In this document: one piece after another, positions 12,201 through 22,409 of the stretch
How the letters are laid out: each line of letters begins with the position of its first letter
Numbering within the stretch: the first letter of the stretch is position 1
Assembly (NCBI GenBank): GCA_030267565.1
Contig: BRXU01000003.1
Location: forward strand, 4,110,001 to 4,174,000
Origin: Pleodorina starrii
Taxonomy: Eukaryota > Chlorophyta > Chlorophyceae > Chlamydomonadales > Volvocaceae
Length of the DNA stretch: 64,000 nucleotides
Reading direction: 5' to 3'
The notes under the pieces: generated by a model
The model's input: only the letters and a program-made list of their open reading frames with translations
The model's database searches: none
Told to the model about the DNA's origin: nothing
Program-made: the position numbers and the translations under genes

Positions 12201-14739
12201 CGTACGATCCGCCCAGATCCTTGGCTCCGAGGGCCCGAGACAGCTCGTCCATCTGCGCCTGTGGTACGGTCCCGTACGAAGGCAGGGACAGCGAAGGGCA
12301 GCAAAGGAGGTCAGGAATGCGGCGGCCCGTCGCCGGCACCGGCCGGCACCTGACCCGCAAGTTGCAATCCAGGCGTCCAGAAGGAGATCCCACACAACAC
12401 CCCGTGTCCCAGCAATAAAGTAAGCAAAGCAGCCCTTGGAGGCCCGATGACAGGGTCACACCCAGGGTGGTGGTTACAGCTGGGGGCGTGGGGCTCCGGG
12501 CCCGTCGGGCTGGTGGTTCTGAAGTCGTGTTCAGCGCCAGCCCACAGAGTGGAGATTCGAGCACATGAGACTCATTCGGCCAGCCGCTTAGGAGGAGCAG
12601 CATTCACTTCCTTTACAACTGCGGTCGCGGTGGCGGTCGCGCAGGGCCATCCCCCCTGCCCCCTCCCCAACAGCGCGGCATCGATGAGAGCCCACTGGTG
12701 ACGGAGCCGCTCCAGCTTCGGCTCCCCGCCCCTGCTCGCCACGTCGTCGCCAGCGTGTCTTGGCTGCGTTTCGTTCATCTAACCGTCTGGCCTGCCTCTG
12801 CGGACTCCTTTTCCCTACTAAGCTACTAAGGTACCCCAGCAGCTCGCCCGCGCCCTTCCCCCCCCACCTGTGACTCGAAGGCCGCCAGTTTGCCGCCCGG
12901 CAGCAGGTCAGAGCACAGCTCCGCGGCCTCACTCCAGCTGGCAGCCACGTGGCAAGCCAGGTAGCGGGTCGCGCCGCCCGCGGCCCCGCCGAATAACAGG
13001 ACCTCCGAGTCGCCTGCGAGAACGGCAGCGCACCGGAGCGGCAGCGTTTGAGGAGATCCAGGCGGCATGCGGGCGCGTAGGTTGTTTGCGGTCGCGACGG
13101 CGACAGCCTCTCCGCAGCCTCCCGTGTGAGCTGCTTGCTGCCTCATGGCACGGGGACCACGGCACGCATGGTGGCCGATTGTAAGAATGCTAAGCACCCG
13201 GTCACGACTCAGGGGCATGACGTCAGCACGTCACCCGAAGAACCATTTTGCACGGGGTCCGTACCCACATTTGGAAAGCACGTGCGCCGCAGACGGTGTA
13301 ATGGCCGCGGGGGGCGTTGGCAAAGCGGCCGGAGTCGGCGGGCGTCTCGCGGTGCTGGAAGCAGCTGCTAGCGCTGGCGCTGGTGCCGGTGCCGGTCTAG
13401 GCGCAGGTGCAGGCGCAGGTGGCGCACTGCTAGCAGCAGGACCGGAGGGCGGTGGACTGCGGGGTCGTGGCGGCTGCGGCAACCCGCGCGGAGTCGTAAC
13501 GCCAACAGGGCGAGGTTGCGATGGCGGCGGCGACGGCGGCTGGTCTGGCTCTAGTGGCGGCCACTCTTCTGGAGGCCAATCCTCCGGCTCGCCCGGCGGT
13601 GCCGAGACGCCCGGTTGGGTCCCAAGTAGCGAGGTAGGCCGGGCAGGTCGCGGCGACAGCGGCGGCACGGGCGCTGGCGGAGGCTTTCTGGGCACAATAG
13701 GGACGCGGCAAACGAAGGCGTGTTTCACGCCGCCGCCATCGTTGCCCTGACCCATGGGTCCGCCGTCACACGAGTGGAAATTGACCTCAAGCTGGTGCGC
13801 AGCTTCGCTGTCACACGTCAGGCCGCGCGCGGCGCCACCGCATGCAGCCATGGGCGGCTGGGCGGCGGCGGCCGGTGCCGAGGCAGCAGCAGCAGCAGCA
13901 CCGCCAGCAGCAGCTGGGGAGGAAAGCAGCAGTCGGACGGCTGCGCACAGGGGCTGGGCTGGACTGCCGCTGCCGCTGACTTCAGTCACCGTACCGGCGG
14001 CCGACGGTGCAGGGGCATCCGGCCAAGATCCGTTGACGAAGCCCTGACCTGGCGCAGCTACGGCGCGGAGGAAAGCCGTGCTGCTGCCTGGCCGTGGGCG
14101 ATCCAGGAAGCCCAGGTGGTGCTGATGCTCAAGCGTGGTGAGCCCAACGAAGAAGAACCTGCACAGACCCTTTAGGTGAGCTGCGCTAACTACAACTGCA
14201 ACTTATATCCTGAAGCCCAACGCGCAAACGAAGACGTCTGATGAAGTGCCCACTCACTATGCACAGGCCGTACAGGTCATACGTAAGAGGGCTCCAGAAC
14301 CCGGCTACTCCAAGTGCGCACCCTCGACTTACTCGTCGGTCCAAATACTTTGGGTGCAGCAGCCCATGGCTAATAGGTCCGAAACTGCGCTTAATTCCTC
14401 CTCCGTCGCCAGCGGAGTCAATACACCCTGGCCATTCGCGCGGCTTTGGCAGGTGGCCATCGCGCCCGTGAAGGTTGCCGCAAACCAATGAAGTTCATAG
14501 CGATAATTTTCATCGGAAGACTCATGAAACTGAATGGCATAACGTAGAGCCTGAACTCGACCGTTCGGCGCCGGAAGTGTGAACACTGCAACGGCGACCG
14601 ACGGCGCGAAGTACACCGAAATGAATTTATCAAGTGACAGTACTACTTGTGTGACATTGCCATATAACATGACATCAAGGGTAACCTTCCAAGAAAGGCC
14701 TTCAAGGGTAGGCCGTAATGCAGGGCCCCGAACTTCAAA
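9242..14739 (-). CDS. Membrane receptor-like protein with two C-type lectin domains (5' end incomplete)
   Basis: Six phase-consistent exons: 14739-14333, 14158-13269, 13013-12868, 12258-11171, 10657-10438, 10099-9242; at least 1,202 aa. In order: a beta-rich segment; C-type lectin domain 1 (WFAATFTGAMATCQSR, FFFVGLTT, HAFVCRVP); a proline-rich linker; lectin domain 2 (SWSEAAELCSDLL, YDFWFGLAS, then GCCASL and KFICQAP); and an extracellular stretch with the GSVVADVNLTV motif and N-glycosylation sites. A single transmembrane helix (LMLIIAAVLGGVLTAGVALA) follows, then RRR and a roughly 220-residue Ser/Pro/Gly-rich cytoplasmic tail. Proline-rich, hydroxyproline-glycoprotein-like sequence also sits inside lectin domain 2. 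No signal peptide or start was found: frame and acceptor at 14739 require at least one more upstream exon, but the upstream DNA is a LINE remnant. It may be a cell-surface receptor binding wall or matrix glycans (inference), or a 5'-truncated gene. Confidence 0.72.
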
Positions 14740-15000
14740 CTGCCCAACTCACCTGCAATAATAATAAGATGTGTGATGTAAGCAAGTAGACCGACGCGTC
14801 CCGAGGTGCAATGAATTTTGTTCGACGGTTGAGCCGTGCGGCGCGAACGTTCTACGACTCGACAGTCCTCCAGTTTGCATTTGTTCACAGTAAGCGGCTT
14901 TGCTGCATTCTGCATAACTTGCGCATGGGAAAGTTGTTATGGAGGAGCTATCGGCGCGAGGTCCTGTCCTACCAGGCTATACGACTGCTTCAGTGCTAAC
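14740..15000. other. Unassigned stretch upstream of the lectin-receptor gene
   Basis: This should hold the missing 5' exon(s) of the minus-strand lectin-receptor gene. No exon with a signal peptide and a phase-0 donor is evident. Confidence 0.3.
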
Positions 15001-15938
15001 TGTGTCGAAAGGCGACGAAGCCAAAAGATGACATGCGCATGGAAATGTAAGCAGCAGTCGCCTTCTGCAAACTGGCGCATGGCTCACTTTTTTTGCGTTC
15101 AATTGCGTACGACTGGAACTTGCTCGATGCCCGTCGAATTGTTCGTGGAGGGTTCGTGGATACGTCGCAGTTACCACTGCACTATTTCTGGGCCCGGCAG
15201 ATATTTGACTTTTGGAAGCGAGTAGCGTGGCAAACTACGTCACAGGCGCGGGCAGTGCTTGAGGAAGATATCAAGGCGTAGTTGGAAACGGATCGCTCAG
15301 CCACGCACGAATATTTTTGAGCGGGTAATGCGCTTTGGATCTTCAAGACGCTCGGATATGATAACAGGCAGCATGTACCCGCGGGGCTCAACTGTGAAGA
15401 GAGGCAAAGGCGATCTTGGGCCTGGAGACTCCGTTTGATGAATTATTGGCCGAGTTTAGACGCCGCCTTTTGTTGGTTTGGAGCTCTGATAGCCTCGATG
15501 GGGACCCGCGGGGTTTCTCGGAGCATGAGGAAGGGGGTGTGGGACGGGAAGCGCCCGGGGTTACCGCGTGTCGGTACCTGAAATGGATGGGTGTGGCGTA
15601 TACGTTCTCAGACCACAAGCGGACATTGGACCACCTGAAGGTGTGTATGTCACGAAAACACCACGCGGCGCTTTCGGCTGGGTCGTTGGGACTCGGATGT
15701 GTCGCGGCGCGCACGGGAACCGGGTCGAAAACCACGTGCGGACAGGACATGCCGGGTGTATCGCGGAGGGGCGGTAGAAGATGAGTTGCACGTTTTGATG
15801 GAATGTCCGGAGCATGCGCCGAACTTGGTTAGGCCGCGGCTGCGGCAGCACGAGCAGTTCGAGGGAACGCTAGGCCTCGCTCTCATTTTGACGCTGCGGC
15901 TCAATTCGTGGCCTCTTTATACCGGCCGACTCAGCTGA
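15000..15938 (+). mobile_element. Decayed non-LTR retrotransposon (LINE) C-terminal remnant
   Basis: Broken plus-strand frames resemble the C-terminal end of LINE reverse-transcriptase polyproteins. The clearest part is at about 15680-15830: FRLGRWDSDVSRRARE, then RTCRVY followed by VEDELHVLMECPEH. This is the zinc-binding domain seen after the reverse transcriptase (C-x-x-C...H...C pattern). The second cysteine of the first pair is replaced by tyrosine, and several stops and frame changes lie upstream (15093-15281 carries another fragment, LPLHYFWARQIFDFWKRV). The catalytic domain is absent and the element is dead. Assignment to LINE rather than another retroelement class rests on this short domain only. 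Confidence 0.5.
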
Positions 15939-15987
15939 CCCCCCGGCCATGATGATCTCCTGGCTTGGCAGTCTGTGCAACGGCCTG

Positions 15988-16024
15988 CGTGTCAATTGCC
16001 CGCCATTGGCGGGCAATTGACACG
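15988..16024. repeat. Perfect 17-bp inverted repeat with 3-base loop
   Basis: The arms 15988-16004 and 16008-16024 are exact reverse complements (CGTGTCAATTGCCCGCC) around the loop ATT. It lies 50 bases past the LINE remnant. It could be a terminal or recombination structure of a mobile element, or a transcribed hairpin. Confidence 0.9.
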
Positions 16025-16411
16025 TACGGTACTCCAGAACCTAGCTATGGAGACCCGCTGAACCAACAATGACCTGCACTACATCCCAATGACATTTGTA
16101 CCAGATATCTCTGGGGGCCCGCTGACCCCAAGCCCAAACCCCACCAACCACCAACCATATCAAATATACGAAGGCACACGCCATCAAACTTGCTTCCGCT
16201 CACACGTGCAATGTGCTAGACGCCACTTAACCCCCTCCGGCCTCTGGCGATGTTCCACCAAAACAAGGCTGGCCCGGGACGTCAGCCATTTGCTGCCCGC
16301 GCACCAATCAGGTGCGATGATGACGATAATCCCTTCAGGGCATCGCCAATCAAATTATTTTCCCCAACACCCAGTCTCTTTTAATGTCTTCGCACAGTTT
16401 GCGACGCTCGT
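16025..16411. other. Intergenic stretch
   Basis: Only the 3' flank of the next minus-strand gene can be recognised. There is no coding signal. Confidence 0.4.
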
Positions 16412-16416
16412 TTACA
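16412..16416 (-). terminator. TGTAA polyadenylation signal
   Basis: TGTAA on the minus strand, 52 bases after the stop codon at 16468. TGTAA is the usual volvocine poly(A) signal, and the distance supports the proposed last exon. Confidence 0.6.
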
Positions 16417-16467
16417 CGGGCACCTGACCAATCCTCCTAGAGCAGCTATCCAGGACGGGGCCGTGGG

Positions 16468-17640
16468 TCAGTGTGCTGTGCCCTCCGACACCAGCGTCAA
16501 GTTCGCCATCAGCGGCAGGTCTTTGACGTCGTCGATGGCGGTGACCTGATCCTGGCCCGTGCCAAACGTCCAGCCGGACCCAAGGTACTTCCGCACTTGG
16601 AGTGCCTCAACCATCGACAAAATCGGGTACTTGTGGACGTCTGAAACGGGACAGGCAGACAGTGGCGGCGGCAGTCCGCATCAGCAGAATGTACAGCATG
16701 CGCTGCGGCCGCAGCCGTAAAGCGTGTCGGGGCTTTCCGTGTGGGTCTGGGCACAGTCGCTTGTCCGGAAACAGGCCTCAGTGTAAATCTAGCCTGCGCA
16801 CCAGTGCTTTATCTCGGCGGGATTGCCGTTGGGTGACCACATGCCCCCTGGTTGCGTCGGGCCTGGGTGAATATCTAATATCACCCACCATTAGGTATTT
16901 CGGCTCAACTGCATCTGCAGGTAACTGGCGTGCGTACGGCAGATAGGACAAAACCGAAATCCCGACGCAGGTGAACGTAACCCAAAGCTTAACCAGGCAC
17001 GGCAGCTGTGTCCTCCCGTTAGGGTATTGCCACGCACCCTTCTCTGCGCATTATGCCCTGGGCCGCAGCGGCCGGGCAAGAGAGCGCAGCACAAGTATGT
17101 CAGGCTGTCCCACACATTCGCTGTAGGAGCGCCCGTATTCAGGTGCCTACAGCGCCGCGATGGAAGCAAAGCGACGAGAGCGCTGGCAGCGTACCTGTCG
17201 TAAACGTGTAAATCTCCTCGCGGAAATAGACGATGCAGGCAAAAACCACCACAAAGAAGAACTGCACGGGAAATTGCGATGTTCGGGATCAAGGACGACG
17301 GAAAGCGTGACTGCCTGGACTTGGTGTCCCCTGGGTCCAAACTCAGCAACCCAGACACCACATCGTATGGTCAGCACCATCAGCACGCCCAGCACCATGA
17401 AGGGGTCCAGGGATGGATGGGCAAGGGGGGCACGCGTGGAAGGTCCTCGTGGCACGTGCGGCGTCTCACCCCTAATTGAAGCCAGCGGTTGGGGTTGGCG
17501 ACGCGCGTAGCTGGAGCTGCCGCCGAACTCACGATGGCCGAAATCACTTCGACTGGAGACGAGCTTGCTGCTACCTCAACTACGACGCCCTGCTGCGATT
17601 GCACCGGTGGAGGCACTGGTGCTCCTGGCTTGGAAGCCAT
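16468..17640 (-). CDS. Putative membrane protein, structure partly unresolved
   Basis: The last two exons are well supported: 17261-17195 (a hydrophobic segment FFFVVVFACIVYF followed by REEIYTFTT) and 16640-16468 (ends ...LMANLTLVSEGTAH). Both have good splice sites and matching phase (1). Upstream, an ATG at 17640 opens a 55-60 residue Ala/Val-rich segment ending NRWLQLG. A second hydrophobic stretch (SLDPFMVLGVLMVLTI, about 17425-17375) is in another frame with no room for a normal intron between them, so there is either a frameshift/assembly error or a different first exon. The order 'transmembrane helix, EE, YLGSGWTF' faintly recalls polycystin/TRP-type channels, but I do not claim that identity. 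A TATA-like TTTATAAAG lies about 25 bases upstream of the ATG. Confidence 0.4.
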
Positions 17641-18739
17641 CCTAAATCAATATAAGTTGCAACTTTATAAAGTCGTTTTAAAGGGTGCCCTGTTTGGCGT
17701 ACAGGAAATTTCAAGGAAAGGTGTTCGAACTGCTACGGCTACGGCCAGGTAATGATAAATGAAACCAGATCAACTATTCCTGTACAATCCTACCCTCCGG
17801 AGAAGCGCACAGACTATTACATTACTCCAAAATAGTTTTCTTTGCGAAAGTAACCTGTGTCGTACGAGAAGTTAGCGACTTGATTGTCAGTGCGAACATG
17901 GCTGCAAACCTTTAGATACACGTCCCATTTGATAGCACACTTTTGTAACAACCTGACTCAACACTGCCTTCGCCGCGTTGCATCCAGACGACTTTGCGCC
18001 AACCCCTTGCCGGTCCGTCACTGGTCACAATAATTTTAGAGAACATCTGGGACTTGTAAAGCCTCCTGTGAGTATGCTGACGCCGGTTTTACACAGCGGG
18101 TGAGCGGGTTGACGGGTATTTGCCAGGCGGGAGGAGTAGACGACGGAGCCAGTGGGGTTCGGGCCGTGAAAACGGCCACCCCTAAAGGTTGGGCACCATT
18201 AAGATGGCTGCGTCCGTGCCCCGAAAAAGCTTCACCAATTCAGCGGTCAACACATTCACAGACCCAGTACGGTACACACACCGTGTCCTGAACTTTGTGG
18301 AAAGGAAGTGCACGCGGCGCGTGCTTGCGGCGCGTACAGCAACTTCATCTCTTCTCATCAAGTCTGCTATTGCAGCAGAGCTATTGCAGCCAAGTCTGCT
18401 ATTGCAGCAGAGCTATTGCAGCCTGCAGGGCATGTATATTGCCCGTCCTGTCGACACGGCGGCTGCGTGCCTTACCCATCCCGTGTACGCTCCAAAACCC
18501 AAGGACGCAGAGTCGTCATCGTAGCGCTCGATAAGAAGACAGCCGTTCTGCCACAAGTGATACCAGTGCCTCTGCGTTTTCAACAAGTTCTAGGAACCTT
18601 TTACCGTATCCTCAGCCGTTCGCGGCCGGGCGTCAGTGCCTGGCAAGCGGCAGCCGTAGTCGTTGTGGCTTAACGTAACGAGCAGCCTCACAAGCCGGCT
18701 GCACAACACCCAACAATGGTGGGCTTCCGCAAGGTCAGA
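17641..18739. other. Intergenic region
   Basis: It is AT-richer than its surroundings at 17750-18080. It contains the 32-bp tandem duplication listed separately and one TTACA (TGTAA on minus) at 18089-18093, which may serve the gene ending at 18740. No exons were recognised. Confidence 0.4.
18360..18423. repeat. 32-bp tandem duplication
   Basis: Two exact consecutive copies of a 32-bp unit (18360-18391 and 18392-18423). Each unit contains the shorter internal repeat CTATTGCAGC. Confidence 0.95.
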
Positions 18740-20516
18740 TTAGACGTGGAGCAATGTTGCGACCAGCGGCGTTGGCAGGCCCAGGACGCCCTTGAGGGGA
18801 AGCGGCGCTGAGGGGAAGTTGTGCGTGATGTCCCGGTGGAGGACGACCCTGCGGGCGCGCAGTAGATCGTGAATGGTACGTGCGTCACAGTGGATGTGTG
18901 CACTGCGCGGCCTCTCGATGGAGCAAGCCTGGGACTCCCGCGGAGGAGCTTGTGCGCCTCCGCCGACAAGGGGAGACTGCCGGCCCGGTCCCCCATGACG
19001 AAATCCTGAACGCACACAACGTCATACACGTCCTGCGGCTGTTGCCTGACTGACTGACGGACGCACTGACTGACTGACTGCCCGACTGACTGACTGACTG
19101 AGATGTGCGCACCTGCTCTGCTGGTTGACTGTGAGCGTGATGGTGTGCTCGGTAGTGAACGTCGGCAGCTGCAGCCCCTTGGCCCCCCAGGAGGACAGCA
19201 AGTGGTGTACCGGCGCCAGGGGCCGCCACGCGAACGCCACGTCCATCTGCATCTGCTCGGGCGGAGGCCGGTCGGGGAGCGGCAGGGGGGCGTGCTTCGT
19301 TGGCTTGGGCAGTCAAAGGGTACTCTCTCGGCTGCGCGCATCGGTACGCATCGGTACACAGGCGGTGCAGTACGCGGCCCACATTGTGGTGGGGTGCGGT
19401 GCGGCACGGTATGCAGCGCAGAGCCGTTTGGGTCGACTAAGAAACCACGGCTCGGCGGTGCATGGCCCGCTGGCTCTGACCCCTCCGAATGACCACTTGG
19501 GAAGGTTTGAAGCCCATTGTAACCATTGCCGTACTCCTACAGTTTGGCATTTGTGAAGCTACGATTACGCTAAGCGTGGCGCAGTCCGAGTACACTGAGT
19601 TGGGCCGCTGGCCCCACCTTCGGTAAACTGTAGACCAATGCATTCATCAGTACGTGACAAATGACACACCTTGCGGTGCGTCCTAACAATGATCGCGAGT
19701 GCACAGTCTGCACACCACACCCTGACTGGTTGGCACGCGGCGCTATTCAGTGTGCCGCCCGCCGCACCTGCATATACACCTCAGGTGCCGCCGCGGACGC
19801 GAACGCGCCCGGCGCCGCGCCCTCCAGTCCGTGGCTCAGCTGCACCTGCCCCGCCGCCGGCGCGGCCGGAAGAGCAGCAGAGGAAATCTGCCGCAGCACG
19901 ATGCGGTGGCATCTAATCCCTTCCACGTACGGCAGGGTCAGCAGGCGCGCCAAGCCCATCCATGCCGCGACGCTGGTGCTGTGCGGGCACCACAGCAGGT
20001 TAGTCTCGTAAACCGCGAACCTGTTAGGGAGTCACGGATTTTGCCGCGGGTGGGCACTTGTGGGAAGGTCGAAAAATGAAAAAGAAGGCTCGTCACCTCG
20101 TCCATTGGACGTTGAAGCGCATGTGAGCGGGGGCGCACCCAGCTGACCCAACCGACCCATGGGTCCTAAATAGCTGCTGATGGGAAGCAGCGGAGATGGC
20201 GCCTCAGAAACGCTGCCCGAGCAAGGCACAATGTTACGCTTTCGCCTCTCAGGTCTCGCCTCGCGTAATGGTCCTGGAGAATGCGGCGCGTGTCTCGCGC
20301 GTTGGTGGTCCCGGCGACCAGCGCCAGCGTCCGGCTGAGTGCCTCCTTCAGCTCCGGCGGCAGCTCCTCCGGCGTTACGGCGACCTCAACATAGTCACCG
20401 CCGCTCTCAGTTAGGCTGGCGCCGCCCGCTGTCGCGGCGGTGGTGTCGCGGACGTGCGCGCGAGAAGTGAACAGGCTTTGGAGCCCCCCGTAGAGGCTAG
20501 ACGGCGGTCGAGCCAT
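18740..20516 (-). CDS. Unrecognised 270-residue protein
   Basis: Four exons with consistent phase: 20516-20260, 20020-19768, 19252-19113, 18902-18740. Start ATG at 20516; stop TAA at 18740. The predicted protein begins MARPPSSLYGGLQSLFTSRA, which is compatible with a mitochondrial or plastid presequence. A mixed alpha/beta region follows (LPPELKEALSRTLALV, LQDHYARFAVYETNLLWCP, LARLLTLPYVEGIRCHR), then an Ala-rich insert, then TFTTEHTITLTVN and DARTIHDLLRARRVVLHRD. I recognise no family. The first intron uses a GC donor (GCGAG/GCGAGA), chosen because it alone keeps the frame. The (GACT)n repeat is in the last intron. Coding status is supported by the joint reading of four exons, not by homology. 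Confidence 0.5.
19046..19101. repeat. (GACT)n tetranucleotide repeat
   Basis: Imperfect tandem GACT units interrupted by GGACGC and CCC. They lie in the last intron of the unrecognised gene. Confidence 0.9.
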
Positions 20517-21123
20517 GTGTCTAAAGACGAGTCATGAGCGCTGTAAATGGCGTTTGGAAGCGCATGTCCTTATCCTTATGCCTTACTTGTTGCGAGAAGA
20601 GTGACTGCGGTCTTCATTTGATTGCGTGAGGACTTTGGAGTGCTGTACACGGCCGTTGACCTGTCCGTACAGATGACAAGCTGCGCGGTGCAAGGTGCCT
20701 CTCGCAAGCTGGTTGGGATACATCATTCAGAAGCGAAGGTCAAAGCTGCCAGCCGTCACGCTTTCCATGACAGACAACGACCCAAAGTGACGGCCTCCTT
20801 AGTGCATTCTGGCGTCTGTCGGCAGTCATCCTGTTAAACTTTGGCGCCAAACTGCCGATCTCTATTTTAACTGGGATCTGACCGAATTCCGGGGAGCTGC
20901 TCAGCTGGACATTCGATTTCGAGGTGGTTGAGGACGGTTAGCAGCCACATCGACCGATGGGCGATGGCCCCGACAACAGCTGCGCTTACTGCCAGTTAGC
21001 ATGAAGTTTGACCATAAAATGTTGACCCCTGTACATAGAAAAGGGACGTCATAAAGGGAGACTAGTTTAAGCGGCGTTGCGAGGGACGATTCACGCCTAC
21101 GGCGCCGCAATCAGTGCCCCAAA
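20517..21123. other. Divergent intergenic region
   Basis: About 600 bases separate the start of the minus-strand 270-residue protein gene from the start of the plus-strand acetyltransferase gene, so it presumably carries both promoters. I see no clear TATA box and no exon. Confidence 0.4.
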
Positions 21124-22409
21124 ATGTTTCGACTAGAACCTGGGAATCTAAGCTCTGCAAAGTTTCTTGAAGAACTTGTCGGTCTGGAGCGTGCGACCTT
21201 TAAGAAGAACGACTCTTGGGCAGATGGCGAACTGGAGCAAATGGCCAAGAAACGTAACTGCATAATCGTCGTTGCAAGGCTGGCGGTTGACGGGAAGGTG
21301 AGTGGGGATTACGCCGCCCGTCATAACTATGTTGGCGACGGACGGAGCAGCTTCGACGGTGCCTGTCGTCCCCTGTGGTGCAGCTGTGTGGCTACGTCCT
21401 GTGCACAAGCACGGGGTTGAACGTTCACGTATCCAAGATCGCCGTTCGGGCCGACTGTCGGCGACAGGGTATTGCCCGAGGACTGATGCAGGTCGATGGG
21501 TCATCAACGGAATGGGACGCGGCGTTCGTCAGGGGCATCCGCGGATGAAGATGTTGCAAGGGAGAGCACGGGCTGCCTGTGATTCAGCCCCAGCAAGCAT
21601 CCGCATGCCCCACCCCGTACCTCAACGAGTGGTTCCGCACGGCTTATACCTCGACACATCTGTGGCATGGCCTTACATTGAGACGTGTGATGCCCCGTGG
21701 TTCGCAACGCCAGGCAGTCTTGCGTACGGCGGCCAACCAACGGCGATCTAGCTCATCCACGCTGCACGTCGCTCTGGACAACGAGGCTGCCGTACAATTG
21801 TATAGGTACGCAGAAACGTACGAGCGGCAGGTTTCGGGGCAGAGATGCACCACGCAAAGGGCCCCCACGGCGTGACTTGACATGAAGACAGGGATCTTGC
21901 ACTTCCGCCCGTCTGCCCAGTCCTGACGCGTCTAAATATGTTCCGGCGCCTGCCTGAAATTAATTGCATCGTTGCCCTGTACCTTGCAGATCACTTGGCT
22001 ACAAGGAAGATGGGCTCTTGGTGGGTGCGTGCGTGCATGCGTTTGAACTTTGGGGTCTCAACTTATCAAGCTTTCCTTCGCGGAAGAGGCCATTGACATC
22101 TGCTTGCTCGTGAGGAAACGCGGCGCCCTTTCGGGGCGCCATTTGGGGCTCGCATGCTCCACATGCGGGTGTTCGATGCTCGGAAACAAGTCATTGTTAC
22201 CTCATAGGGGTTAAGGAAGTTCATCATCGCTTACGCGACCTCTCAACAGCCACCCGCCCACTTGAACTCCCGGTGCCCCTGGGCCCCGGGGTGCGACTGC
22301 GCAGGAGGACTATTACACGCCCGGGCGCCACGCCTACAAGATGATCTGCGATCTCGAGCCGTACAAAGGCGCAGCGGAAGAAGGCAGTCTAGCTGGCAGG
22401 AAGCGGTGA
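21124..22409 (+). CDS. GNAT-family N-acetyltransferase
   Basis: Five exons: 21124-21297, 21384-21491, 21714-21805, 21990-22020, 22305-22409; 169 aa, every junction in phase. The product has the full GNAT layout. The N-terminal helix is LEELVGLERATFKKNDSW, and the beta4 strand is GYVLCTSTGLNVHVSKIAVR. The acetyl-CoA pyrophosphate loop is RADCRRQGIARGLM (the R/Q-x-x-G-x-G/A motif), motif B is LHVALDNEAAVQLYRSLGY, and the end is EDYYTPGRHAYKM. It transfers an acetyl group from acetyl-CoA to an amine; the DYY...G..AYKM ending resembles the plant and algal NAT-like GNATs, but the substrate cannot be read from sequence. The 31-base exon 4 is unusually short. A GGCGCC/GGCGCC hairpin sits in the last intron near 22122-22140. 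Confidence 0.85.

Noticed and set aside
15388..15750. Minus-strand open frame opposite the LINE remnant as a possible 5' exon of the lectin-receptor gene
   Set aside because: No signal peptide, no donor in phase with the acceptor at 14739, and the plus strand reads as a retrotransposon zinc-binding domain.
22122..22140. GGCGCC/GGCGCC hairpin as a regulatory element
   Set aside because: It lies inside the last acetyltransferase intron. Short GC-rich hairpins of this size are expected by chance in such DNA.
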